Shown piece after piece: positions 16,844 through 26,267 of a stretch of 64,000 nucleotides of DNA. Origin of the DNA: Fontibacillus panacisegetis (GTDB lineage: Bacteria > Bacillota > Bacilli > Paenibacillales > Paenibacillaceae); assembly GCF_900102215.1 (NCBI RefSeq), contig NZ_FNBG01000025.1, positions 1 through 64,000 on the forward strand, in the 5' to 3' direction. Under the pieces are notes generated by a model that was not told where the DNA came from, searched no databases, and saw only the letters and a list, made by a program, of their open reading frames with translations. A program made the translations under genes and the position numbers. Each line of letters opens with the position of its first letter. Position 1 is the first letter of the stretch.

Positions 16844-17644
16844 TCAGCTCACCTTATGCTCAATTCTAAGCTTGTCAGCAACCATCGCGATGAATTCAGA
16901 GTTCGTGGGCTTCGATTTGCTGATATTGATCGTGTAACCGAACAGGTGCGAGATGCTGTCGATGTTGCCACGGGTCCAAGCTACTTCGATCGCGTGTCGA
17001 ATGGCACGTTCGACGCGGGAGGGCGTCGTTTTGAATTTCTCAGCGATGGCCGGATACAGAGTCTTCGTAATTGCTCCCAATATTTCGATGTTGTTATAAA
17101 CCATCGTGATTGCTTCACGTAAGTATTGATATCCTTTAATATGCGCAGGAACGCCAATTTCATGTATGATCGACGTGATGTTTGCATCCAAATTTTTCCC
17201 TTTGCCAAGCGGTACAACATTTGACTTCGCAAATGTCTGAGACGTCGTTGAGCTTGACATCTGCACTCCAACAAGTTGACGAATCCGGTTGGCCAGTACC
17301 TCCATATCGAACGGCTTCAGGATATAATAAGACGCTCCAAGCTGTACAGCACGCTGTGTGATATTTTCTTGTCCGAAAGCGGTCAGCATAATGATCTTAG
17401 GCTGTGGTGACAAATTTATATCACGTAAACGTTCCAACACGCCCAGTCCATCCAAATGTGGCATAATGATGTCCAGTATAAGCACGTCCGGAACTTTAGA
17501 AGCGTTGTCGATCATCTCCAGCACTTCTTCACCATTATAAGCAATACCTGAGACGACCATATCGTCCTGCTCCGAAATGTATTCTGCGAGCAAACTTGTA
17601 AATTCCCGATTATCATCCGCCAACAACACTTCAATTTTATGCAC
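16844..17644 (-). CDS. spo0A: Sporulation master regulator Spo0A
   Basis: The 266-residue response regulator that decides entry into sporulation. The receiver has the acidic pair D10/D11, the phosphorylation site D58 (in LILDII), T89 and K111. The C-terminal DNA-binding domain contains the family-typical [17 protein letters not shown] and the [12 protein letters not shown] end. It starts with GTG at 17644 behind AAGGAGG (10-base spacing). Three 0A boxes upstream indicate self-control. It sits downstream of spoIVB, as in Bacillus. Confidence 0.97.
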   Translation of the reverse strand: MHKIEVLLADDNREFTSLLAEYISEQDDMVVSGIAYNGEEVLEMIDNASKVPDVLILDIIMPHLDGLGVLERLRDINLSPQPKIIMLTAFGQENITQRAVQLGASYYILKPFDMEVLANRIRQLVGVQMSSSTTSQTFAKSNVVPLGKGKNLDANITSIIHEIGVPAHIKGYQYLREAITMVYNNIEILGAITKTLYPAIAEKFKTTPSRVERAIRHAIEVAWTRGNIDSISHLFGYTINISKSKPTNSEFIAMVADKLRIEHKVS

Positions 17645-17700
17645 TGACTACCTTCCTCCTTAGAATTATCAATCTCTTTTCTCTTCTTCCAGAATAAGGA

Positions 17701-17818
17701 TTCGACATCCAAAAGTAAATTCCTTCTGTCGAATTTTATTTTCTTTATTTTTTTTAATAATTAAGTTATAATTATTTATTTACTTACATAAAATGAGATG
17801 TTTCAGTCGAATTCGACA
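17701..17818. promoter_or_regulatory. Three 0A boxes upstream of spo0A
   Basis: TGTCGAA-type boxes occur at 17701-17707 (TTCGACA), 17727-17733 (TGTCGAA) and 17812-17818 (TTCGACA). The last is part of a 12-base palindrome GTCGAATTCGAC at 17806-17817. They match the known Spo0A binding consensus exactly, which points to autoregulation of spo0A. Confidence 0.75.
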
Positions 17819-17923
17819 ATCCATTCAGCAATTTTCTTTGCCAAGGCTATAAACATCATACTTACTATTTAAACCAAATTATTAAACCGAAAACAACATA
17901 TTGTAACATAAAAATAAAAATCC

Positions 17924-17943
17924 TAAGGCGTTAACTCGCCTTA
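17924..17943 (-). terminator. Terminator of spoIVB
   Basis: The arms TAAGGCG and CGCCTTA enclose a 6-base loop and overlap the spoIVB stop codon. On the minus strand GGATTTTTATTTTTAT follows, a good T-rich tract. Confidence 0.75.
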
Positions 17944-19265
17944 AGATTTTGAGATAGCTGATTGCTATTACCTTTAAGGATTCCAGCATCCTGAAGCATC
18001 CACTCAATAAAGCATCCATAACCTGAGCGTGGATCGTTAACAAATACGTGTGTTACCGCTCCGATAAGCTTACCGTTCTGTATAATGGGACTACCACTCA
18101 TGCCTTGAACGATACCGCCTGTTTTTTCCACTAGTCTAGGATCAGTTATCCTTATAACAAGCCCTTTCGTTTCAGGGGCATTTTGTCTCGATACATGAAC
18201 GATTTCGATTTTAAACCGCTCAACACGTTGTCCTTCAACAACCGTTAATATTTCAGCCGGCCCTTCTTTAACCTCTTCAGCAAAAGCTACAGGAATACCT
18301 TCATTATACACACTATGCTCAGGGTTTTGTTCCATTTTGCCAAAAATTCCGAAAGGGGTATTTCGTTCAATATTTCCTAGCGTCTTACCTTCTTTAATAA
18401 AGTGAGCTCTTTTCTCTCCCGGTTCTCCACTTTCACTTTTGGAAATGGACGTAACACTGGATTGAAGAATTTGACCGCTTCCCACTACAATTGGAGTTTG
18501 AGTATTCATATCTGTAATAACATGACCGAGTGCCCCATAGACACCTTGATCCGGTGCATAGAATGTCAAAGTACCGACTCCCGCTGCAGAATCACGAATG
18601 TACAAACCTAATCTCCAAGCCCCATCACTTTTGTCAAAAGCAGGGGACAATGAAGTGGTAAATGTCTGACCTCCACGCTTGTAAGTGAGCTTTAACGGCT
18701 TCTTACCTTGACCGGCACGAGCAGCTATGTCAGATACATCCTTTACATCTTTTAACTCAATGCCGTTCATATGCGTGATGAGGTCGCCAATCTGTATTCC
18801 GGCAGATTCGCCTGGGGACACTTTCTGGCCTTCGTTAGTGACCTGATGGTGACCTACAACTAAAATACCGGCGGACTTCACTTTAACTCCTATAGTTTGA
18901 CCGCCGGGAATCACCTTTAAATCGGGGATAACATTCACTTTTACTGTCTTCAGGGGAATTTGTCCGAATAATTTCATGCGAAGCTTGGCTTCTCCACTAC
19001 TCACAGGTGACAAATTGAGCGGCTCACCGAGCGATACAGTCATCGTTGGTGTAGCCTGTCCGTTAACCATAACTACATCTGGCCGATCAACGCTAACCTT
19101 TGCCTGCACAGGTAAAGATAACCTTAATTGCTTACCCTGACCCTGAAACAAGCGAAGTTCGTCCGGAAAAACAGGGAATTGACCATTAGCTGCCGACGTG
19201 ATAAGTGCACAAAAAGTAAAAGCAGATAAAAGACCGAGCAATCTCTTCCTGAGGTTACGGTTCAA
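17931..19265 (-). CDS. spoIVB: SpoIVB serine peptidase
   Basis: SpoIVB is made in the forespore, secreted into the intermembrane space and starts pro-sigma-K processing by cleaving SpoIVFA. The 444-residue protein has an N-terminal membrane/signal segment (about 8-27) and a PDZ domain (about 120-215). The serine peptidase core has the nucleophile S392 in GMSGSPI, YGALGHVITD supplying the histidine, and ITDPRL supplying the aspartate. It lies between recN and spo0A, as in Bacillus. Confidence 0.95.
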   Translation of the reverse strand: MNRNLRKRLLGLLSAFTFCALITSAANGQFPVFPDELRLFQGQGKQLRLSLPVQAKVSVDRPDVVMVNGQATPTMTVSLGEPLNLSPVSSGEAKLRMKLFGQIPLKTVKVNVIPDLKVIPGGQTIGVKVKSAGILVVGHHQVTNEGQKVSPGESAGIQIGDLITHMNGIELKDVKDVSDIAARAGQGKKPLKLTYKRGGQTFTTSLSPAFDKSDGAWRLGLYIRDSAAGVGTLTFYAPDQGVYGALGHVITDMNTQTPIVVGSGQILQSSVTSISKSESGEPGEKRAHFIKEGKTLGNIERNTPFGIFGKMEQNPEHSVYNEGIPVAFAEEVKEGPAEILTVVEGQRVERFKIEIVHVSRQNAPETKGLVIRITDPRLVEKTGGIVQGMSGSPIIQNGKLIGAVTHVFVNDPRSGYGCFIEWMLQDAGILKGNSNQLSQNLKAS

Positions 19266-19379
19266 TGGCTGTCACGCTCCCTTAACTTCTATCGCTTGAC
19301 GAAAAGGTGGTCGCCAATTGCGTACCTATAACATACCCCGGGCAAGGTCTTTTATTACTGTTAAACATTGTCCCGATCG

Positions 19380-21104
19380 TTAAATTGCATCCTTCTGTGC
19401 CTTAGCGAGACCGATCATTTCCTGCGCATGATGTAATGTCTTTTCAGTTATTTCTACGCCCCCGAGCATTCTAGCCAATTCCTTAACTCGTCCATCTTCA
19501 TCCAGTGATTCTACACGAGTCATTGTACGTCCGTCTTCGATGATCTTCTCGATTAAATATTGTTGATCAGCCATACAAGCCACCTGAGGCAAATGAGTAA
19601 TTGAGAACACCTGACACGTGCTTGACAGTCGGTACAGCTTCTCGGCGATGGACTGTGCCGCTCTGCCACTAACTCCTGTATCCACTTCATCGAAAATAAG
19701 TACTGGCACTTCATCATGTCTTGCAAAAATACTCTTCAATGCCAGCATCATCCGTGACAATTCACCACCAGAAGCAATCTTGCTAAGTGGGCGAAGCGGT
19801 TCACCTGGATTTGGTGATATCAGAAACTCAGCGTTATCAATTCCATTCTTACCAGGGCGCAGTTTTTTTCCATCCCATTCAATACCATGAACATCCTCAT
19901 TCAAGGATAGCTTCACCTGAAGTGAGGTTCGTCCCATTTGTAAATCCTTAAGCTCTTGCTCGATTTGAACAGCAAGCTCTTCCGCCTTTACCTTTCGAAC
20001 GGCGCTAAGCTTAAATGCATCATTCATAAGTTCATCTAATAATTCTTCGCGTTGAGACTCCAATTTTTCGAGCAACTCATCCTTATTCTCAAGCATGTCA
20101 CTCTCAAGCCGAATTTTCTCATAATATTGCAAAATTCCTTCAACATTATCACCGTACTTGCGGCGCAATGATGAAATAAGATCCAAACGTTCTTCTACCT
20201 CTTCCAGTCGCTCCGGATTGAATTCAATGTGCTCACGATATGCTCTCAAACTAAATGCAGCATCTTCAAGTTGATAATACGCGGACTGTAGCTGTTCAAG
20301 AAGTGGGGCAATTCCCTTGCTGTCATAGTTCGAAACATCACCCAGGCGAGATACCGCTTTGGCAATAGCTTCAAGTCCTTGATTTCCATATAAGTACTCA
20401 TATGCTTGTGAGACTGAATCCATCATTTTCTCGCTATGAGATAGCTTGACCTTTTCTTCAGCAAGAAATTCATCCTCACCCGATTTTAATCCTGCTGCTG
20501 CAATTTCCTCCAGTTGAAAACGGTACAAATCAAGCATCTGCAGCGCTTGTTGGCTTGTGCTGCGAAGCTCATTCCATTCTTTATTAACCTTGGCAAAGGA
20601 GGCATATGTATCCTGATACTTCGCCTTGACTGGTCCGATTATATCAGCACCATAAGCATCAAGAAGTTCTAAATGCCGATCAGGACTCAGCAAAGATTGA
20701 TGCTCATGCTGACCATGCAAATTGATCAAGCCTTCTCCTACCTCGCGAAGCATCGACAAATTAACGAGCTGTCCATTTATTCTCGCTGTACTTTTTCCTT
20801 GCATGCTAATTTCCCGGCGAATAATTAGGGACTCGTCGGAATTTGCGATAATGCCCAATTTCATAAGTGTTGTCCAGACGGAATGATTGCTGGGTAAATC
20901 AAAGGAAGCCTCCATCTCAGTCCGCTCACAGCCGTATCGTATTAAATCAGCGGAACCCCGACCTCCTGCAATTAGACCCAAAGCATCGATAATAATGGAC
21001 TTCCCAGCCCCTGTCTCCCCTGACAATACATGAAAACCGGCATGGAATGTAACATCCACTGACTCCACTACTGCCAAATTCCGAATCGATAAATGGACTA
21101 ACAC
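19380..21104 (-). CDS. recN: DNA repair protein RecN
   Basis: RecN is an SMC-like ATPase that gathers DNA ends at double-strand breaks. Walker A (GETGAGKSIIIDAL) lies near the N-terminus, a long coiled-coil middle follows, and the signature ASGGELSRMMLALK with Walker B LIFDEVDTGVSG is near the C-terminus. I place the start at the GTG at 21104, which has AAGGGAG 8 bases upstream and gives the usual VLVHLSIRNLAVVE opening; the frame extends to 21125. It follows argR. Confidence 0.95.
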   Translation of the reverse strand: MLVHLSIRNLAVVESVDVTFHAGFHVLSGETGAGKSIIIDALGLIAGGRGSADLIRYGCERTEMEASFDLPSNHSVWTTLMKLGIIANSDESLIIRREISMQGKSTARINGQLVNLSMLREVGEGLINLHGQHEHQSLLSPDRHLELLDAYGADIIGPVKAKYQDTYASFAKVNKEWNELRSTSQQALQMLDLYRFQLEEIAAAGLKSGEDEFLAEEKVKLSHSEKMMDSVSQAYEYLYGNQGLEAIAKAVSRLGDVSNYDSKGIAPLLEQLQSAYYQLEDAAFSLRAYREHIEFNPERLEEVEERLDLISSLRRKYGDNVEGILQYYEKIRLESDMLENKDELLEKLESQREELLDELMNDAFKLSAVRKVKAEELAVQIEQELKDLQMGRTSLQVKLSLNEDVHGIEWDGKKLRPGKNGIDNAEFLISPNPGEPLRPLSKIASGGELSRMMLALKSIFARHDEVPVLIFDEVDTGVSGRAAQSIAEKLYRLSSTCQVFSITHLPQVACMADQQYLIEKIIEDGRTMTRVESLDEDGRVKELARMLGGVEITEKTLHHAQEMIGLAKAQKDAI

Positions 21105-21139
21105 AATGGCAACTCCCTTCGCCAAACCAATATAAATTG

Positions 21140-21589
21140 CTAAGAAATAAATCCTAAAATTTGGTCAATTATAAATTGACTGTACTCTTCATTTCTGCAT
21201 ATCAGCAAAATTGTATCATCACCACAAATGGTTCCGAGCAAGTCTGCCCACTCCATATTATCGATCAGTACAGCCACCGAGTTAGCTGTTCCCGGAAGAC
21301 ATTTCACAACAACGAGGTTGCCGGTGTGATCAATATGAACAAAATTATCAATCAAAGCACGCTGCAGCTTCAAAACCGGATTGTATCTTTGAGCTGTAGG
21401 CATTGAATATTTATATCTTCCATCATCTGTAGGAACCTTTATCAACATCAATTCCTTAATGTCCCTTGATACTGTAGCCTGAGTAACCTGAAAGCCAGCT
21501 TTGCGGAGCGCTTCCACTAATTCATCCTGAGTTTCAATTTCTTGTCCTGCAATAATTTCACGTATTTTAATATGTCGTTGACCCTTCAT
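21140..21589 (-). CDS. argR: Arginine repressor
   Basis: A 149-residue ArgR/AhrC: an N-terminal winged helix ([17 protein letters not shown]...[12 protein letters not shown]) and a C-terminal hexamerisation and arginine-binding domain with [14 protein letters not shown]. It represses arginine synthesis and activates catabolism when arginine is bound. The gene is just upstream of recN, as in Bacillus. Confidence 0.95.
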   Translation of the reverse strand: MKGQRHIKIREIIAGQEIETQDELVEALRKAGFQVTQATVSRDIKELMLIKVPTDDGRYKYSMPTAQRYNPVLKLQRALIDNFVHIDHTGNLVVVKCLPGTANSVAVLIDNMEWADLLGTICGDDTILLICRNEEYSQFIIDQILGFIS

Positions 21590-21617
21590 AACATCCTCCC
21601 AGTCCCTTTAAGAACGA

Positions 21618-22082
21618 TTACTCATCATCATCTGTAGTTAAGGTGATTTCTTTGATCTCTCCGTGGTCTGCATCTACATAAAGAACACCAGCACACTCAG
21701 GATAAAGCAGCAGATATGGCAAAAGCTCCTTACGGATACCACTGCCTGTCCATTCGATGCCAGAACGTTCACGAGCCATCCTTACCAAATAGAGTTCCCC
21801 GTCCCTCTGGACAATATAGTCGATAAACATACGGCTATGCAACAAGCTGTCATTTACTTTGAAAGTTAGCGGGACCTTCAGCTTATCGCTGACGACTTCA
21901 TAACCCGCCCTCTCGAGAAGATGCACAGCAGGATGATCCAGAATGACTTCATTCATTTGAAACCCTAATCTGGACCTCAGCGTCAAAGGTTTTCTAACCC
22001 AGGTACGAAACGAGCGGTAGCTAATAAAAAACACTATTCCAGCGATAAGCACCATCAGCAATCCGTCCCAGTGTTCCTCCAT
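21618..22082 (-). CDS. Hypothetical membrane-anchored protein
   Basis: I do not recognise this 154-residue protein. The start at ATG 22082 follows GAGGTGATTTC. A single membrane helix lies at about residues 8-24, followed by a soluble domain ending in an acidic tail (TTDDDE). It lies between tlyA and argR and probably belongs to the same transcript. Residues 100-150 (RKELLPYLLLYPECAGVLYVDADHGEIKEI) read like an alpha/beta fold, which could suggest a nuclease-like or restriction-enzyme-like core, but this is speculative. Confidence 0.6.
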   Translation of the reverse strand: MEEHWDGLLMVLIAGIVFFISYRSFRTWVRKPLTLRSRLGFQMNEVILDHPAVHLLERAGYEVVSDKLKVPLTFKVNDSLLHSRMFIDYIVQRDGELYLVRMARERSGIEWTGSGIRKELLPYLLLYPECAGVLYVDADHGEIKEITLTTDDDE

Positions 22083-22214
22083 CGAAATCACCTCAAATGA
22101 TAATTCGACGCTGGATGCCTACCTCCTGTTCATCGTCACCAACAATTTATTGCAAAGGATGTATATCTCCATTATAGAGAACGTTTGTTCTGTTTTCAAT
22201 ATCCATCCAGACAA

Positions 22215-22237
22215 AAACCCGTCATTTCGACGGGTTT
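22215..22237 (-). terminator. Terminator at the end of tlyA
   Basis: The arms AAACCCGTC (22215-22223) and GACGGGTTT (22229-22237) enclose a 5-base loop and overlap the tlyA stop codon. On the minus strand TTTTTG follows. Confidence 0.75.
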
Positions 22238-23091
22238 GTATGAAAAGTATTTGAAGCCTCCTCGACTACTTGCCGAGCTATTTTCTGAATTTCTACCAAG
22301 CTTGCCGAAGTTTTCTGTTCTGCCACTACCGGGTCAAGCTCATTATTGGGTTCCAATCCAAGGTGAGCAAGAAACTCAATATTCCCTTCACCACCAGTAA
22401 TTGGGGAGAACGTCAAGCCCTTTAGCGTATACCCAATACTAATTGCAAAACTGAGCACCGTCTCCAGCACATCCAAATGAACTTTGGGATCACGGACAAC
22501 CCCGGATTTTCCTACCTTCTCACGTCCTGCCTCAAATTGAGGTTTAATAAGGGCTGCGATATCCGCTGGTCGTTGCAGCAATTCAATTAATGGAGGTAAA
22601 ATAATTTTTAGCGAAATGAAAGATACATCGATACTGGCAAAGTCAGGCTGAGGACCATCCAGATCACTTGGGGTCATATAGCGGAAATTCGTTCGCTCTT
22701 TAACATTTACCCGTTCATCATTTCGTAGCGACCAGTCCAGCTGGTTATAACCTACATCGATCGCGTACACGTAGCTAGCCCCATGCTGCAAAGCGCAATC
22801 CGTAAAACCTCCTGTCGAGGAACCGATATCCAGCATCACTCGCTCGTTCATATCGATCCCAAACTGCTTGATTGCCTTCTCCAGCTTCAGGCCACCGCGA
22901 CTAACATAAGGATGAATGGCGCCCTTTACAGTCAGCGAAATATCCCGTGGTACTTTAGTGCCCGCCTTCTCGATTCTCTCCTGACCTCCAAAAATCAGTC
23001 CGGCCATAATCGCTGCTTTCGCTTTTTCACGACTGTCAAAATAGCCCTGCTCAACTAATAGAACATCTATACGTTCTTTGGATACTGACAT
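22222..23091 (-). CDS. tlyA: TlyA-type rRNA 2'-O-methyltransferase
   Basis: A 289-residue protein with an N-terminal S4 RNA-binding domain (about 1-65) and an FtsJ-like methyltransferase domain. MLDIGSSTGGFTDCALQ binds SAM, and the VDVGYNQLDW and DVSFISL segments follow. TlyA of other bacteria methylates 16S and 23S rRNA and is also called a haemolysin, but the methyltransferase role is better founded. The start at ATG 23091 follows AGGAGA; the longer frame to 23118 has no site. It lies 39 bases after dxs. Confidence 0.9.
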   Translation of the reverse strand: MSVSKERIDVLLVEQGYFDSREKAKAAIMAGLIFGGQERIEKAGTKVPRDISLTVKGAIHPYVSRGGLKLEKAIKQFGIDMNERVMLDIGSSTGGFTDCALQHGASYVYAIDVGYNQLDWSLRNDERVNVKERTNFRYMTPSDLDGPQPDFASIDVSFISLKIILPPLIELLQRPADIAALIKPQFEAGREKVGKSGVVRDPKVHLDVLETVLSFAISIGYTLKGLTFSPITGGEGNIEFLAHLGLEPNNELDPVVAEQKTSASLVEIQKIARQVVEEASNTFHTNPSK

Positions 23092-23130
23092 GAAATTCTC
23101 CTGACTAACGGCTATCAAGCCGCCCTATAA

Positions 23131-25038
23131 CTAGGACGGCTTTACCTTTTTGCCGTACGTATATTGTTGTCCGGAGCGATACTCTTGAACTTTACGAACT
23201 ACTGCTTCAGCCGTAAGGCCAACTTCCTGCAGCTGCTCCTTAATACTTCCATGTTCAATAAAGCGATCCGGAACACCCATCAAACTAATATCTAGACCGG
23301 ACAGTCCATGCTCTGCAAAAAATTCAAGCACAGCGCTTCCAAGGCTTCCTGCCTGTGAAGCTTCCTCCAGAACAATCATATGATGTCCATGCTGTGCAAG
23401 ATCAAGAAGCATGTGGTTATCGAGCGGCTTAAGGAAACGGGCATTTACAACAGTAACCGAGGTTCCGTCACGCCGCAATATTTCCGCTGCTTCTTCCGCA
23501 ACCTGTACCATCGGTCCAACTGCAATAATCGTTGTTCCTTCACCTTCACGAAGCTTCTCCCAGCTTCCGATCCGAATGGTATGCAGTTCCTCATCCAACG
23601 GTACACCAAGAACATTAATTCTTGGATAGCGATAAGCGATAGGACCATCATTATAATCTAAAGCTGTTTTCATCATATGACGGAGCTCATTCTCATCCTT
23701 CGGCATCATAAGAACCATATTAGGAATATGACGTAAGAATGCAATATCAAACACACCCTGATGAGTTTCACCATCTGCTCCAACAAATCCTGCACGGTCA
23801 ATTGCAAACATGACGTTCGCATTATGTCGGCAAATATCGTGTACTATTTGGTCATAGGCCCGCTGCATAAACGTAGAATATACAGCAAATACGGGTTTCA
23901 TTCCTTCCATAGCAAGCGCAGCACACATCGTTGCAGCATGCTGCTCGGCAATACCCACATCGATCATCCGGTCAGGAAAATACTCGGCGAATTTAACGAG
24001 ACCCGATCCGCCTGGCATTGCAGGGGTCACCGCTATAATCCGTTCGTCCTTCTCCGCAAGCTCAATCAAAGTCTGTCCGAACACTTCAGTATACATCGGA
24101 TTACCGACTGCCTTCAGCACCTGGCCAGACTCGATTTTGTATGGGGTAATACCATGCCATTTGAAGGAATCCTCTTCGGCGGGAGAATAACCTTTACCTT
24201 TTGTAGTGAGGACATGAACCAGCACTGGACCGTTCACATTATTCGCTTGATTGAATGAATCAATTAGTCCAGGTAAGTCGTGACCATCAACTGGACCTAA
24301 ATACTTAAATCCAAGCTCTTCGAACAGAACTCCAGAGACCATCATGTATTTGAGGCTATCTTTCAGCTTCTCAGCGGTTTTTGCTAACTTGCCGCCTATA
24401 GCCGGTATTTTCTTCAGAAGTTGTTCCACTTCGTCCTTGGCACGCAAATAATTGCGATCAGAACGAATTTTCGTTAAATAATTGTGAAGCGCACCGACAT
24501 TGGGCGCGATAGACATTTCATTATCGTTCAAAACGACCATCAGGTTTTTTTTCTCATGTCCGATGTGATTAAGCGCTTCAAAAGCCATGCCGCCTGTAAG
24601 AGCTCCATCTCCGATAATGGCAACAACTTTATTGTTCTCGCCTTTCAAATCACGAGCAAGCGCCATACCCATTGCAGCCGACAAGGAAGTGCTGCTGTGA
24701 CCGGCCTCCCACACGTCATGCTCACTCTCACAGCGTTTTACAAAACCGCAAAGTCCGTTTTGCTTGCGCAAAGTATCAAACTGATCTTTCCGACCGGTAA
24801 GAATTTTATGGACATAAGCCTGATGACCAACATCAAAAATAAACTTATCCTGAGGGCTGTTATAACAATAATGAAGTGCAATTGTAAGCTCAACTACGCC
24901 TAAATTGGGTGCAAGATGTCCACCTGTCACCGACAGCTTCTCAATAAGAAATTGACGAATTTCAGCAGCCAGTGGCGTTAATTGCTCTACTGAGTATTTT
25001 TTCAAATCACTGGGATCGTTTATTTGTGAAAGCAGCAC
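23131..25038 (-). CDS. dxs: 1-deoxy-D-xylulose-5-phosphate synthase
   Basis: The first enzyme of the methylerythritol phosphate route to isoprenoids, joining pyruvate and glyceraldehyde-3-phosphate with thiamine diphosphate. The 635-residue protein has [18 protein letters not shown] (thiamine site) and [15 protein letters not shown] in the transketolase-like pyrimidine domain. It starts at GTG 25038. It is followed by tlyA and preceded by ispA, a classic arrangement. Confidence 0.96.
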   Translation of the reverse strand: MLLSQINDPSDLKKYSVEQLTPLAAEIRQFLIEKLSVTGGHLAPNLGVVELTIALHYCYNSPQDKFIFDVGHQAYVHKILTGRKDQFDTLRKQNGLCGFVKRCESEHDVWEAGHSSTSLSAAMGMALARDLKGENNKVVAIIGDGALTGGMAFEALNHIGHEKKNLMVVLNDNEMSIAPNVGALHNYLTKIRSDRNYLRAKDEVEQLLKKIPAIGGKLAKTAEKLKDSLKYMMVSGVLFEELGFKYLGPVDGHDLPGLIDSFNQANNVNGPVLVHVLTTKGKGYSPAEEDSFKWHGITPYKIESGQVLKAVGNPMYTEVFGQTLIELAEKDERIIAVTPAMPGGSGLVKFAEYFPDRMIDVGIAEQHAATMCAALAMEGMKPVFAVYSTFMQRAYDQIVHDICRHNANVMFAIDRAGFVGADGETHQGVFDIAFLRHIPNMVLMMPKDENELRHMMKTALDYNDGPIAYRYPRINVLGVPLDEELHTIRIGSWEKLREGEGTTIIAVGPMVQVAEEAAEILRRDGTSVTVVNARFLKPLDNHMLLDLAQHGHHMIVLEEASQAGSLGSAVLEFFAEHGLSGLDISLMGVPDRFIEHGSIKEQLQEVGLTAEAVVRKVQEYRSGQQYTYGKKVKPS

Positions 25039-25120
25039 TCGATTTCCCCGCTTTCCTTGTTTAGTTAGTAATAGCCATTATTATACCACAGACATTTATC
25101 ATATCGAAATCATCCAAAAT

Positions 25121-26020
25121 TTAATGATCTCTCTTCAGCAAATAATCTGCGATATCCAGCAGCATTTCGGGGTTCGGTATGTCGCCATTAGTGAGCGCGT
25201 CTTTAGCGACACGTGTAAGGCGATCCACTTCTGCACGGGAATCCTCAAGTCCGATAAAATATGGATAGGTCACTTTTCCCTGCTTCACATCACTTTGCGT
25301 CTTCTTCCCAAGCTTGCTCTCATCCCCAACCAAATCGAGGATATCATCCTGAATTTGAAAAGCCAGACCGATCGCGCGTCCGTAGCACTCAAGTGCTTCA
25401 AGCTGCTGCTCAGTCGCTGAAGCAATGCGGCCTCCTGCCTTCAATGAGAACACGATAAGATCCGCAGTCTTGTGTTCATGGATATAACGGAGCTGCTCCA
25501 GATCCGTAATGCCCTGTTCACCTTCCATATCAGCAACCTGACCACCTACCATCCCGGATGGCCCAGCATATACTGCCATATCCTCTACAATCGCAAGCAC
25601 ATCAGATGCCGGAACCCCCAAGCGGGCTGTCTGGGCAATGCTGTAGAATGCATGAGTAAGCAAGCCGTCACCTGCCAAAATTGCCATTGCCTCACCGAAC
25701 ACTTTATGATTCGTCAATTTTCCACGACGGTAATCATCATTATCCATTGCCGGCAAATCATCATGTATAAGCGAATAGGTATGTACCATTTCCACAGCGC
25801 AGGCGACGGGAAGCGCCACCTCTTGGCTTGCCCCCAGCGACTCCGCCGCAGCAATGACAAGCACTGGTCGTAGACGTTTACCTCCCGCCATTAGAGAGTA
25901 TTCCATTGAACGCTGCAAATTGTCAGGAACCTCGTGATGGTCAGGAATAATTGCATGAAGCCGATCCCCGACAAGCTGAGCTATTTCCTCGATGTAGCGA
26001 GAAAGCGAAGGATTAACCAA
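25121..26020 (-). CDS. ispA: Farnesyl diphosphate synthase
   Basis: Polyprenyl synthase, 299 residues from the TTG start at 26020 (behind AGAGGAGAG). The aspartate-rich motifs are DDLPAMDND (first, DDxxD) and QDDILD (second). It joins C5 units to geranyl and farnesyl diphosphate, the precursors of undecaprenyl lipid and quinones. The start overlaps the xseB stop codon, so translation is coupled. The frame extends to 26050, but without a better site. Confidence 0.95.
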   Translation of the reverse strand: MVNPSLSRYIEEIAQLVGDRLHAIIPDHHEVPDNLQRSMEYSLMAGGKRLRPVLVIAAAESLGASQEVALPVACAVEMVHTYSLIHDDLPAMDNDDYRRGKLTNHKVFGEAMAILAGDGLLTHAFYSIAQTARLGVPASDVLAIVEDMAVYAGPSGMVGGQVADMEGEQGITDLEQLRYIHEHKTADLIVFSLKAGGRIASATEQQLEALECYGRAIGLAFQIQDDILDLVGDESKLGKKTQSDVKQGKVTYPYFIGLEDSRAEVDRLTRVAKDALTNGDIPNPEMLLDIADYLLKRDH

Positions 26021-26267
26021 GTGAATCGCTCTCCTCTGTCTGTGGTACAAAAGGCTTTTTACTGATGTCTCCGCCTTCTTCCACGATCATTTCGATTTTA
26101 CGTTCCACCTGTGACAGCTTTTGACCACAGAGCTGGGATAATTGCATTCCTGTCTGAAACAGATCAATCGCTTTCTCTAACGGAACATCGCCATGCTCCA
26201 ATTGGGATACGACGTCCTCTAATTGCTTCATTGCTTCTTCAAAACTCATTTCCTGTTCCTGCGTCAT
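26013..26267 (-). CDS. xseB: Exodeoxyribonuclease VII small subunit
   Basis: An 84-residue helical protein (MSFEEAMKQLEDVVSQLEHG...LEKAIDLFQTG), which is the classic XseB sequence. It forms a complex with XseA that degrades single-stranded DNA to short fragments. It overlaps xseA by 29 bases and ispA by 8. Confidence 0.95.
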   Translation of the reverse strand: MTQEQEMSFEEAMKQLEDVVSQLEHGDVPLEKAIDLFQTGMQLSQLCGQKLSQVERKIEMIVEEGGDISKKPFVPQTEESDSLG

